Shown here: in pieces, positions 16,663 to 25,513 of the stretch
Numbering within the stretch: the first letter of the stretch is position 1
Layout: each line of letters opens with the position of its first letter
Assembly: GCA_016719785.1 (NCBI GenBank)
Contig: JADJYJ010000029.1
Location: 62,001 to 126,000 of the forward strand
DNA from: Candidatus Amarolinea dominans
GTDB lineage: Bacteria; Chloroflexota; Anaerolineae; SSC4; Amarolineaceae
Length of the DNA stretch: 64,000 nt
Reading direction: 5' to 3'
The notes under the pieces: model-generated
The model's database searches: none
Told to the model about the DNA's origin: nothing
The model's input: only the letters and a program-made list of their open reading frames with translations
Translations under genes and position numbers: made by a program

Positions 16663-18513
16663 ATGCCGACACGTCTCAATATCTTTGCTCTGCCGACGCG
16701 CACGACGCTCTTGTTCGGTTTGATCGTGCTCATCTTGTTTGTGCCCGTTGTTGCCAGCCTGTTCTGGCAGACGCCCATTTGCGGCGCACAGTTATTCGTG
16801 GTCATGCTGCTGCTCCCCCTGCGCCGTTTTCTCGCTCTTCCCGCCCGTCAGGCCGAAAACTTGCAGCCGCTTACCCCTGAATTACGCCCTTTGCAGGCAC
16901 TCACCGAGGAGCTGGCGCGGGTCAATGGCGTCGGGCGGCCTCCTCAGGTTCTGCTGAACCCCAACCTCGATTCAGCGCACGCTTTTGGCACGTGGACAAG
17001 ACGCGCCCTGGCTTTGCCAACTGGGCTGGCAGTTTCCCTGTTTGCCGATATGGAGAGTGGCATCGCCTCACGCGCCGACCGCGCCAAAGCCGTTCTCTTG
17101 CATGAACTGAGTCACTTTCGCAATCGCGATGCCTGGATGACCTTCTTCTCTCAAAGCGTCATCATCGTCGCCATCGTGTTCATGGCCCTCGATTTCTTGC
17201 TCTATCTCCAGGTGCCGTTGATTTACAACACACTTGTGCGCGGCATGACGGAGATCAGCGGCCGCTGGCCCCAGGTGTGCGATTGGCTACGCCCTTTCAT
17301 CCCCGGCCGCGTCGATGTCGTTTGCGACAACCCACAGATGCTGCAAGGCGTCTCGGTCTGGCTGCGCTATGAGGCCTTCAACTTGAGCGCCCATGGGCCA
17401 TTCGTGCTCGGCGGCCTCATCCTGTTGGTCTATTTTTGGCGCCATATCGTGCGCACGCGTGAGTTCTATGCAGACGCCCGCACCGCCGCCTGGCTCGGGG
17501 ATGCAGACGCCCTGTTGGAGGCCATCGAATACAGCGACCAACACCGCCGCCTGCAATCGGCTGCTGCGGAATCTCCTGCAAGTTCAGATCAGCGGCGATG
17601 GCGGTCGCGACTGGCTTTGCGAATGCCCCGTTTTCATCCCACGTGGGACGAGCGCTTCGACTGCCTGGCGCACCCAGAAACTTTGTACGGTTCACCGGTC
17701 ACGATAGGCGTCACGGCTGCCCTGGCCGTACTTTGCCTCGAGTTGATCCTCGGTTCAGCCCTGTCCGCCTCATTTGTGCCAGAGCCAGGCTCGCCTACGA
17801 TCTTCATCCTCGGTTTTGTCTTGCTTTCTGTCTCTTTGCTGCCGCTGTTATGCACCCAGGGCGGACAGAAATCGTTCTTGCAGGCGCAGCGGACTGCCCT
17901 TTTCACCTACGGCGCAGTGATCCTGGGTGAGCGTTTCTTGCTCACTGCGGTGCTTTCACTGACGCTCTGGTCTGGCTTGATTCCCCTGGAAGAGCTGCTG
18001 CGCATTAGCAGCGCCGTCTTGGGCGAGGGTGGGCAGCTAGACATGAGCCTTCCTTTGCCGGCCTGGCTGTACGTTTGGCTTCCTTTCGTGTTCAATCTGT
18101 TGGGATTGCCCCTTTTGCTTTGGCCGCTGCTCCGTTTGGACGCCGCACTCAAACAACGCGTGTTGGCCTGGTTCGCTGCGCCGTGGCTTGGGCGACGGTT
18201 TGTGGTCATCAGTTGGGGAATCACGGGACTTCTGGCCGCGGGCTTGTGGGGCGGCGTCTTGCCTTTGCTGGTCGTTCCTCTCTTTGGCGACCTGCGTGAT
18301 TTGTTGGGCATACAAGGTCTCGGCATCCTGGCTGCCGCCTTGCTTCTGGGGTTTGGTCTGACCACGTTCCTCCTCCTGCACAGGCGTTGGCATGGACGCT
18401 GCTCATGCGGCGCGCAGGTTGAGTCGTTCACGTTGGGCCGTTTATGCCCCAATTGCCATCAGCCCCTCAACGACTGGCTGCTGGCGCGTTATACGCTAAA
18501 CTCAGAGGATTGA
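16663..18513 (+). CDS. M48-family membrane zinc metalloprotease
   Basis: A 616-residue protein from ATG 16663, picked for the GGAGG six bases upstream (an in-frame start at 16564 lies inside the previous gene). Two transmembrane helices precede the protease domain. Zinc site LLHELSHFRNRDAW lies near residue 146 and the third ligand region REFYADARTAAWLGD near 266-280, as in HtpX/Ste24-like M48 peptidases. Six or more membrane helices follow, and the C-terminus carries a CxCx..CPNC zinc-ribbon-like motif (GRCSCGAQ, LCPNCHQ). M48 enzymes usually act in membrane-protein quality control; here it may process components of the locus. Confidence 0.8.
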   Translation: MPTRLNIFALPTRTTLLFGLIVLILFVPVVASLFWQTPICGAQLFVVMLLLPLRRFLALPARQAENLQPLTPELRPLQALTEELARVNGVGRPPQVLLNPNLDSAHAFGTWTRRALALPTGLAVSLFADMESGIASRADRAKAVLLHELSHFRNRDAWMTFFSQSVIIVAIVFMALDFLLYLQVPLIYNTLVRGMTEISGRWPQVCDWLRPFIPGRVDVVCDNPQMLQGVSVWLRYEAFNLSAHGPFVLGGLILLVYFWRHIVRTREFYADARTAAWLGDADALLEAIEYSDQHRRLQSAAAESPASSDQRRWRSRLALRMPRFHPTWDERFDCLAHPETLYGSPVTIGVTAALAVLCLELILGSALSASFVPEPGSPTIFILGFVLLSVSLLPLLCTQGGQKSFLQAQRTALFTYGAVILGERFLLTAVLSLTLWSGLIPLEELLRISSAVLGEGGQLDMSLPLPAWLYVWLPFVFNLLGLPLLLWPLLRLDAALKQRVLAWFAAPWLGRRFVVISWGITGLLAAGLWGGVLPLLVVPLFGDLRDLLGIQGLGILAAALLLGFGLTTFLLLHRRWHGRCSCGAQVESFTLGRLCPNCHQPLNDWLLARYTLNSED

Positions 18514-18516
18514 CCG

Positions 18517-19137
18517 ATGCGTGCGAAACTGAAATGGCTGGTGGTTGCTCTCTACCTGTTGCTGATGCTGACGTTGGTTGCCTGGCCCGACCCGGGCAAC
18601 GCGACCCTGGCTTCGATTCTCCAGATCATGGCCGTGGTCAGTCTATTGCTTGCGCCAGCCCTGGTCATCGTACAGCGTGATTTTTTTGCACAGCGGCCGG
18701 GCCTCTTACTGGTCGCCGCGCTGACCGTGGTATTGTGGGCTTATTTTCAGCAGGGCAGCAACTGGCTGGCGGCGCGCCTGGAACCCATGATCTCGATGCG
18801 CGTTGATTTGCTCTGCGCACTGCTTGGACTGCACCTCTTGTTGGCGGCGCCTGTGGTCTTCATCGTGTGGATGCTACGCCGCGATGCCAGTCTATGGCTG
18901 CTAGGTATTTCCTGGTTTCTCAACCCGCTGTTGATTTTCTTATTTGCCAGCCGGTTTGGCAGCATCGAACAGATGCTGACGATGCAAACGCTCGGCTCCT
19001 TCCAGGCCGATATGGCCTGGATGCTCCCCAACTGCCTGACTGGCGCTGCGTGCGTGGTGGGAAGCCTCGGTTTCGTTGCTTACTTCGTCCGCTTGCTGGT
19101 CCTGGAAGCCGAGGGGCGGCCTATCAAGACCGCGTGA
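18517..19137 (+). CDS. Multi-pass membrane protein
   Basis: A 206-residue protein with about six hydrophobic segments, beginning 3 bases after the stop of the M48 protease, so probably co-transcribed. No recognisable family or catalytic motif. It closes the locus; a fresh promoter follows. Confidence 0.7.
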   Translation: MRAKLKWLVVALYLLLMLTLVAWPDPGNATLASILQIMAVVSLLLAPALVIVQRDFFAQRPGLLLVAALTVVLWAYFQQGSNWLAARLEPMISMRVDLLCALLGLHLLLAAPVVFIVWMLRRDASLWLLGISWFLNPLLIFLFASRFGSIEQMLTMQTLGSFQADMAWMLPNCLTGAACVVGSLGFVAYFVRLLVLEAEGRPIKTA

Positions 19138-19161
19138 TGTTCCCCCAAACCCCACCCCATA

Positions 19162-19190
19162 TTGCACATCCTCCCTCCCTCTGCTATAAT
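19162..19190 (+). promoter_or_regulatory. Sigma70-type promoter of the kinase/FHA cluster
   Basis: TTGCAC (19162-19167), a 17-base spacer and a perfect TATAAT (19185-19190). The predicted transcript starts near 19197, about 73 bases before the TTG start of the FHA-kinase gene. This is the clearest promoter seen in the window. Confidence 0.7.
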
Positions 19191-19269
19191 TCCTCCCAGA
19201 GCCGCCGCGGCTCATCTGTGCCACTTTGACCGGCCGGCGACGAACCGGCGATTGCAAGGAGCTCCCGTC

Positions 19270-20973
19270 TTGCTACCTGACACCTGGCTTTTTGGGCTTC
19301 TGATTCTGGCCCTGGGAACGTTCTTCGTTTTCCTGGTTCTATTGGCGCGCATCCTCAGACGCCAACCCAAGCGCCGCGCGACGCCGCCACCGCCGGAAGT
19401 CGCACCGCCCGTGGCCGATGACAAGGCCGGCCGCGCACCAACGCTCAAGCCCACCGCACCGCCCGCCTATTTGCACGGGCTGTCCGGGCGCTACCAGGGC
19501 CATACCATCACCTTGACCCCCGCCGGCCTGACGCTGGGCCGCAGCTCCGATAATCAGTTCGTGCTGGCCGATGAGCTGCTCGTCTCCCGCCACCACGCCG
19601 AAATTCACTGGGAGGATGACGCCTGGCTGCTGAACGATCGCGAGAGCGCCAACGGTACCTGGGTGGACGGCCAACGTATCGGACGCCATGCCCTGCTCCC
19701 CGGCCAACACGTGCAACTCGGCGCCACCGAATGGATCTTTTCCGATCAGGCGCTCCTGGTGGCGCCCTCCCTGCCGCCGACGGCGATCGAACCACCGCAC
19801 GATTCACCGCATCCCCTGGCCCACATCACCGGCGCCGTTCAGTTTGGGCCATACTGGTTGGAACAGCAGATCGGGCAGGGTGGCATGTCGCGGGTCTTCA
19901 AGGCGCACGCTGCCGACGGCCGCACCGTGGCGATCAAGATTCTACAAACGGCCGATCCCTACCTGGTGCAGAAGTTCGAAGCCGAGGGCAAAGAGATCGG
20001 GCCACGCCTGCGCAACCACCCCCATATCGTCACCGTCCATGAGTTCAACCGCAGCGCCGACGGGCAGCTCTACCTGGTGATGGACTTCGTCAATGGGGTG
20101 TCGCTGCGCCAGCGCTTGAACCAGGGGGCCGTGCCGGAAGTCGAGATCGTGCGCGTCATGACGCAAGTCTGCGACGCCCTGGGCTTTGCCCACGCGGCCA
20201 ACATCATCCACCGCGATGTCAAGCCGGAGAATGTTCTCATCGAGCCTGACGGCACGGTCAAGATCGTTGATTTCGGCATCGCGCGTTTGACATCCGCGGT
20301 CGCAGTGACGCAAAATAAGCTGGTAGGAACGCCGGAGTATATGTCGCCCGAACAGGCCAAAGGCGAACCGGTGCAGGCCGCCAGCGATGTCTATTCCCTC
20401 GGGATCGTGCTCTATGAGCTGCTGACCGGCCGCGTGCCCTTTCCCCTGCCGCCCAATAGTCATGACTGGCGCTCGGCCATGACCGTGATAGACCAGCACC
20501 TTCGCGCCACGCCCGTCCCGCCCAGCCAGCGCGTGGCGACGATCTCGACCGACCTGGAAGGCGTGGCGCTCAAGGCGCTGGAGAAGCATTGGCAGCAGCG
20601 CTTTCCCGACGGACACCGCATGGGGCAGGCGCTCCTGGTGCTCAAGGGAACAGCGCGCAGCCGGCCTGGCCCGACGCCTTCTCCCACGCCGGCGACCATC
20701 GCCCGCCTGACGGCGCTGGGTGGCCCGGCCGCCGGCCGCCAATGGCAGATCAATGACAGCCTGACGCTCGGGCGGCAGGATTTCAACCCCGAAGATACGC
20801 AGGTCTCGCGCGCCCATGCGCAGATTCGTGTGCGGCCGGATGGCGTCTGGCTGGAAGACACCTCCACCAACGGCACCTGGGTCAATCAGACGCACATCAG
20901 GCGCAGCCAGGTGGCGCTGCACGCCGGCGACTTGATTACCATTGGTGAGAATGTCCTCCGCGTGGATTTTTGA
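19270..20973 (+). CDS. PknB-type Ser/Thr kinase flanked by two FHA domains
   Basis: About 567 residues from TTG 19270, which has AAGGAG with an 8-base spacer; the longer frame from 19162 would begin inside the promoter. Order: one transmembrane helix (5-27), FHA domain 1 (about 78-165; LGRSSDN, SRHHAEI, NGTWVDG), kinase domain (about 190-460), FHA domain 2 (about 480-566; SRAHAQI, NGTWVNQ). Kinase residues seen: IGQGGMSRVF glycine loop, VAIK lysine, IHRDVKPEN catalytic loop, DFGIAR, and GTPEYMSPEQ after the activation loop. Two FHA domains imply binding of its own or neighbours' phosphothreonines. It differs from classical PknB, whose kinase comes first. Confidence 0.9.
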   Translation: MLPDTWLFGLLILALGTFFVFLVLLARILRRQPKRRATPPPPEVAPPVADDKAGRAPTLKPTAPPAYLHGLSGRYQGHTITLTPAGLTLGRSSDNQFVLADELLVSRHHAEIHWEDDAWLLNDRESANGTWVDGQRIGRHALLPGQHVQLGATEWIFSDQALLVAPSLPPTAIEPPHDSPHPLAHITGAVQFGPYWLEQQIGQGGMSRVFKAHAADGRTVAIKILQTADPYLVQKFEAEGKEIGPRLRNHPHIVTVHEFNRSADGQLYLVMDFVNGVSLRQRLNQGAVPEVEIVRVMTQVCDALGFAHAANIIHRDVKPENVLIEPDGTVKIVDFGIARLTSAVAVTQNKLVGTPEYMSPEQAKGEPVQAASDVYSLGIVLYELLTGRVPFPLPPNSHDWRSAMTVIDQHLRATPVPPSQRVATISTDLEGVALKALEKHWQQRFPDGHRMGQALLVLKGTARSRPGPTPSPTPATIARLTALGGPAAGRQWQINDSLTLGRQDFNPEDTQVSRAHAQIRVRPDGVWLEDTSTNGTWVNQTHIRRSQVALHAGDLITIGENVLRVDF

Positions 20974-21011
20974 ACGAATGTTTTCCAGCCCCCAGATCAG
21001 TGAGGTGAACC

Positions 21012-21902
21012 ATGGATGATAAGAATACGATGAAGATGTCCAATGCCAAGACAGGGCGACAGGCGGAGGAGTCCTCGCTGGAGGACGCGCCCTTCGCGCA
21101 CACGGCGAAGCCAGGCGCCGACCAGCTTACTCCCCGCGTTGGCCTGACGCCGCAATCGCCGCCCGCGGGCGCGGAAGCGGCCACGATGCAGATCGGCGCG
21201 CAGGCTCCGGGCGCCACACCCTTTGTACGCACCGCGATGCCGGGCGGCGATCCATTGCCCGCGGGCGCGGAAGCAGCCACGATGCAGATCGGTGCGCAGG
21301 CTCCGGTCGTCGCACCCTTTGCGCGCACCGCCATGCCAGGCAGCGATCAGCCGACGCCGCGGCCCGGTCAGCTGCCCGCCTGGAATGCCCCACCGCCGCC
21401 CGCGCTGCCCGCCTGGAATGCGCCGCCGCCGCCCGCGCCGCCAGCCTGGAACGCGCCACCGCCGCCCGCGGCGCCCGCCTGGAACCCGCCGCTGCCTCCT
21501 CCGGCCCCGTCGCCGGCCGGCGGGCGCGGGGATGCCGCTACCATGATGATGGGCGCCCGCGCCGCGCTCGCCTTCGCCTGGCTGGTCGTGCTGGACGGCC
21601 CTGACCGGGGGCGTATTCATCAGTTGCAGGCCGAGATGACCAACCTGGGGCGCGTGCCTGGCAGCAACGATATTGTGGTGGCCGACAACGCGGTTTCCAG
21701 CCAGCATCTCAAGATTCGCAGCGATGTCTCGGAAAACGGCGAGGTGCAATACGCGCTGATTGACCTGGCGAGTCGCAACGGCACCTACGTCGGCTCGAAA
21801 GCCACCTATCGCGAGGAAAGCAGCAGAGTCTACCGGCATACGTTGCACGATGGCGACTACCTGCTGCTTGGCGAAACAACGCTCGTCTTCAAGTGTGTTT
21901 AG
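21012..21902 (+). CDS. FHA-domain protein with Pro-rich repeats
   Basis: A 296-residue cytoplasmic protein. Residues 20-110 contain two near copies of a GAEAATMQIGAQAP module; residues about 120-165 carry four WNAPPPPA-type repeats. A C-terminal FHA domain (about 200-295) follows, with LGRVPGSNDIVV, SSQHLKI and SRNGTYVGS. The thr-containing TMQIG and ATMMMG motifs resemble GarA/Fha-type phosphoacceptor ETTxx sites in position before the FHA domain, but are not the same. Likely substrate and reader of the adjacent kinases. Confidence 0.85.
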   Translation: MDDKNTMKMSNAKTGRQAEESSLEDAPFAHTAKPGADQLTPRVGLTPQSPPAGAEAATMQIGAQAPGATPFVRTAMPGGDPLPAGAEAATMQIGAQAPVVAPFARTAMPGSDQPTPRPGQLPAWNAPPPPALPAWNAPPPPAPPAWNAPPPPAAPAWNPPLPPPAPSPAGGRGDAATMMMGARAALAFAWLVVLDGPDRGRIHQLQAEMTNLGRVPGSNDIVVADNAVSSQHLKIRSDVSENGEVQYALIDLASRNGTYVGSKATYREESSRVYRHTLHDGDYLLLGETTLVFKCV

Positions 21903-21910
21903 GAGGACTT

Positions 21911-23734
21911 ATGCGCAAGGGAGCAAAGGCTCTGGCCCTGGGAATGGTGTTGACGTGGCTCCTGGTGGTGGCGGTCACTGCCCAGGGAACCGGCCGTGTC
22001 GCGATCAATACGATTGATACAAGCGCCCACCCGACAATGTCTGTGCTACTCTCGGTGCAAGATGCCAACGGGGTGCCGATTCCTGACCTGGAAGCCGGTC
22101 AGTTCGAATTGGTCGAAGACGGGCACACCTCATTTCCGCCGGAGCGCGTCGCCACGCAGGTCAACCCCGACGTGGTCACCGCCATCGCCCTGGTCGTTGA
22201 TCTGAGCGGCAGCATGAAGGGCACACCGCTGGACGAGGCCAAGTCCGCGTCAGCCGATCTGCTCGACGCACTGCTGGACAAGGATAGCGATCCCGACCGC
22301 GCCGCGTTTTTCGGCATCAACCGGTCGGTATCGCCCACCGATCTGACCCTGGACGAATCGGTAGAAGTGGCCTTTGGCAATGACAAGAACAAGATTCTGA
22401 ACGTCATCAATTTTTTGAGCGTGGAAGGCAACCGCGCGACGCCGCTCTATGACGCGCTCTACCGCGTGATTCGGATCACGTCGCAGCAGCCCGGCCAGCG
22501 TGCCATCATCGTCATCACCGATGGCATTGACAAGGTGAGTACCTTTAAGGCCGATGATGTCATCAATGAGGCCAACCGCAGCCAGATTCCGATTTTCCCG
22601 ATCAGCCTCAGCACCAATCAACTGGATGAGACGTTCCTGAAACGTCTGGCGGTGCGCACGGGCGGTGAATATCGCAAGGCGCCCGGCCCAGAGGAGTTTT
22701 CGGCGCTCTTCCAGCAGGTGCTCGATCAGATGAAGCTGGAATACCAGTTGACCTACGCGTCGCGTCTGGCGTCGGACGGTAACCCGCACAGTCTACTGAT
22801 CAGTGTGCGCGCGCCGCGCGTGCAGGGCTTTGCCGAGAAGAAATTCCAATTGGGAGAAGCCACTGTGGCATCAGACACGCCGAGCGCAACGGCTGCGCCC
22901 AGCGATACCGCCACGCCTGGCGCCGCCACGCCTATTGCGCCCACACCCACTCCCGTCGCCGAAGGAGGAACTGTGATTGACGATCTGATCACCTTTATCC
23001 AGGACAATCCTGTGCCCGCCGCCCTGATTGCAGTGGCGGCCTTACTCCTCATCGCGCTCTTGGTTCTGTTGGTCGTCTGGCTGCGCCGGCGTAACGCGCC
23101 GACCGAGGCCCAGGCCGACTATGACTTTGGCGCCAGCGACGGCGGCTGGCAGGCTCCGCAGTCCGGCCCGATGCCCGGCGGTATGGCCGTCACAGGCAGC
23201 GCCGGCTTCGGCGGTGGTGGTGGTAGTGGTGGTGGTGGTGTTCCCACCGTTGGCCCTGGCGCCACCCCGACCGGCGCCGCAACGGTCGGCCCTGGCGGCG
23301 GCGCCGCGCCCACCTCAGCACCCACCGTTGGCCCAGGGGCCGGCTATGCCCCACCTGCCTTTGGCGGCGCACCTCAGCCGCCCCGCCCCGGCGCCGGCGC
23401 CCCGGCCGGCAGCACCATGATCCTGGACCGGACGCCCAAGCTCAAACACGCCGCGCTGCTCATCGAGCGCAAGGACCCGTCCAAGCGCCATGACCTGCGC
23501 GCCGAAACCGACATCGGCCGCACGCAGAACAACACCATCGTCCTGACCGACGCCACGGTGTCGCGGCAGCATGCGCGCATTCGCCTGCAGGATGATAAAT
23601 TCATGCTCTTCGACCTGGGCAGCGCCAACAACACCTTCGTCAACGGCCAGAAGGTCGAACAGCCCCGCGCCCTGGCCGACGGCGACGTCGTGCGCTTTGG
23701 CGAGGTGGAGGTGGTGTTTAGGCAGTTAACGTAA
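21911..23734 (+). CDS. VWA-domain receptor with cytoplasmic FHA domain
   Basis: A 607-residue protein from ATG 21911, eight bases after GGAGG. N-terminal signal peptide (residues 1-25), an extracytoplasmic von Willebrand A domain (about 85-270) with the MIDAS motif DLSGSMKG and ITDGIDK, a Thr/Pro stalk and one transmembrane helix near residues 370-395. A long Gly/Pro-rich linker and a C-terminal FHA domain (about 515-605; IGRTQNNTIV, SRQHARI, NNTFVNG) complete it. It links outside ligand binding to phosphothreonine recognition inside. The next kinase starts one base after its stop. Confidence 0.88.
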   Translation: MRKGAKALALGMVLTWLLVVAVTAQGTGRVAINTIDTSAHPTMSVLLSVQDANGVPIPDLEAGQFELVEDGHTSFPPERVATQVNPDVVTAIALVVDLSGSMKGTPLDEAKSASADLLDALLDKDSDPDRAAFFGINRSVSPTDLTLDESVEVAFGNDKNKILNVINFLSVEGNRATPLYDALYRVIRITSQQPGQRAIIVITDGIDKVSTFKADDVINEANRSQIPIFPISLSTNQLDETFLKRLAVRTGGEYRKAPGPEEFSALFQQVLDQMKLEYQLTYASRLASDGNPHSLLISVRAPRVQGFAEKKFQLGEATVASDTPSATAAPSDTATPGAATPIAPTPTPVAEGGTVIDDLITFIQDNPVPAALIAVAALLLIALLVLLVVWLRRRNAPTEAQADYDFGASDGGWQAPQSGPMPGGMAVTGSAGFGGGGGSGGGGVPTVGPGATPTGAATVGPGGGAAPTSAPTVGPGAGYAPPAFGGAPQPPRPGAGAPAGSTMILDRTPKLKHAALLIERKDPSKRHDLRAETDIGRTQNNTIVLTDATVSRQHARIRLQDDKFMLFDLGSANNTFVNGQKVEQPRALADGDVVRFGEVEVVFRQLT

Positions 23735-23735
23735 T

Positions 23736-25505
23736 ATGGACACGTTACTCGGCGCCACTCTCGCCAACAAATACGACATCCAAGCCGAAATCGGTCGCGG
23801 CGGCATGGGTTTGGTCTATCGCGGCTTCGATGTGATGCTGCGCCGGGCCGTGGCCATCAAGGTGCTGCCGTTGGAATACACCTATGACCAGCAGTTCGTG
23901 GAACGTTTCCGCTACGAGGCGATCACGGCTGCGGGCCTGCACCATGCCGGCATTGTCACCATTCATGATGTCGGTCAGCAGGGGTCGTGGCACTACATCG
24001 TCATGCAGTACCTCGACGGTGTGACGCTCGATCAATGGCTGGTCAACCGCGGGCCGATGTCGGTGCCCATGACCGCGCAGGTTGTGCGCCAGGTGGCGGA
24101 CGCGCTCGACTATGCCCATTCCACCGGCATCGTGCATCGGGACATCAAGCCTTCCAACATCATGATCGGGCCGGACGGCCGCGCCACCTTGATGGACTTT
24201 GGCCTGGTACGCGCCGGAGAGGGTAGCAAGCTGACCCGCAGCGGCGTGGTGGTTGGTACGCCCGATTATATGGCGCCCGAACAGGCCCGCGGCGAACCGG
24301 TGGACGGCCGCACCGACCTCTACTCCCTGGGCGTGGTCATCTACCGTATGTTGACCGGGCAGGTTCCGTTCGTCCGCTCCTCCTCCCTGGCCACTGCCTA
24401 CGCGCACGTCAACGAACCGCCGCCGCCTCTGCGCACCTTGCGCCCCGACCTGCCCAAGTCTATCGAAGCCGTGGTGCTGAAGGCGCTGGCCAAACGGCCA
24501 GAGGATCGCTATCAGCATGGCGCCCCGTTGATCGCCGACTTCGACCTGGCTGCTAGTGGTAAGATGCCGCCAGGGCTGAAGGCTGCCGTCTTGCCGGCCT
24601 CGCCCAAGCCACAGCCGGGCGCGGCGTCAACCCAGCCAAGCCCGCGGCCAGGCGCCGGCAAATCGCCTGTGCCCGGCGGCCGTGCTCGTGGCAGCCAGCC
24701 AGGAATTGCACCGGCATCTCCAGCGCCTGCCCTGCGCGTCACACCCGCGGCAGAACGCGACATCTCCTCGCCGGGTGATCTGGCCGCCACGCAAATGCTG
24801 CGCCAGACACCGCAGCCTGACAGCCCGGGAGCAACCCAGGTTTCCGGACCGGCGCCCACCTCCCCTGCCCCGCGTCCGGACTCTGTTTCAACACCTGGCG
24901 TCACCGTGGGCGCGGCGCCACAGCAGCGGCGGGGCCTGCCCTGGCTCCCCCTGGTGGCCGCGCTGGCCGCCATCATCGTCCTGGGCCTCGCCGGCGTGCT
25001 CTTGACGCGACCACGGGGCGTTGTCACCGACGGTCCGACTCGAACTCCGGCGCCGCCCCCTACGGCCACGCCAACGCCTGTTCCCACCGCGCCCGCCGTC
25101 GCGTCTCCCCTGCCCGTGCTCACGGCCACGCCGACCCATACCGCCGTTCCGACCGCCACCCCCATCGTGACCCCCTCGGCCACGCCGACCGGCGCGCCGA
25201 CGGTCACGCCCACCGCGACGGCCACGGTCACCCCGACGGCTACCCCGACGGCCACGTTCACCCGCACCCCCACGCCGACGCAGCCACCCGCGACCAACAC
25301 CCCTGTCCGGCCGACGAACACGCCTGCGCCGCCGACCAACACGCCCGTTCCCCCAACCAATACCCCGGTCCCCCCAACCGATACGCCCATACCGCCAACG
25401 GACACCCCCGTGCCGCCAACCGATACGCCGGTGCCGCCGACCAATACATCAATTCCCGACCCGACCGACACCCCGCAGCCCCCGACCGCCACTTCGATTC
25501 CGTGA
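23736..25505 (+). CDS. PknB-type transmembrane Ser/Thr kinase with Pro/Thr tail
   Basis: A 589-residue protein. Kinase domain 1-275 with IGRGGMGLVY, VAIK, VHRDIKPSN (near residue 135), DFGLVR and GTPDYMAPEQ. A cytoplasmic Pro/Ala-rich linker leads to one transmembrane helix near 400-425 (LPWLPLVAALAAIIVLGLAGVLL). The outside part is about 160 residues of TxTPT and PPTNTP repeats with no folded sensor domain; it may span or bind the cell wall. Separated by one base from the VWA-FHA gene, so expressed together. Confidence 0.9.
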   Translation: MDTLLGATLANKYDIQAEIGRGGMGLVYRGFDVMLRRAVAIKVLPLEYTYDQQFVERFRYEAITAAGLHHAGIVTIHDVGQQGSWHYIVMQYLDGVTLDQWLVNRGPMSVPMTAQVVRQVADALDYAHSTGIVHRDIKPSNIMIGPDGRATLMDFGLVRAGEGSKLTRSGVVVGTPDYMAPEQARGEPVDGRTDLYSLGVVIYRMLTGQVPFVRSSSLATAYAHVNEPPPPLRTLRPDLPKSIEAVVLKALAKRPEDRYQHGAPLIADFDLAASGKMPPGLKAAVLPASPKPQPGAASTQPSPRPGAGKSPVPGGRARGSQPGIAPASPAPALRVTPAAERDISSPGDLAATQMLRQTPQPDSPGATQVSGPAPTSPAPRPDSVSTPGVTVGAAPQQRRGLPWLPLVAALAAIIVLGLAGVLLTRPRGVVTDGPTRTPAPPPTATPTPVPTAPAVASPLPVLTATPTHTAVPTATPIVTPSATPTGAPTVTPTATATVTPTATPTATFTRTPTPTQPPATNTPVRPTNTPAPPTNTPVPPTNTPVPPTDTPIPPTDTPVPPTDTPVPPTNTSIPDPTDTPQPPTATSIP

Positions 25506-25513
25506 GGTACCCT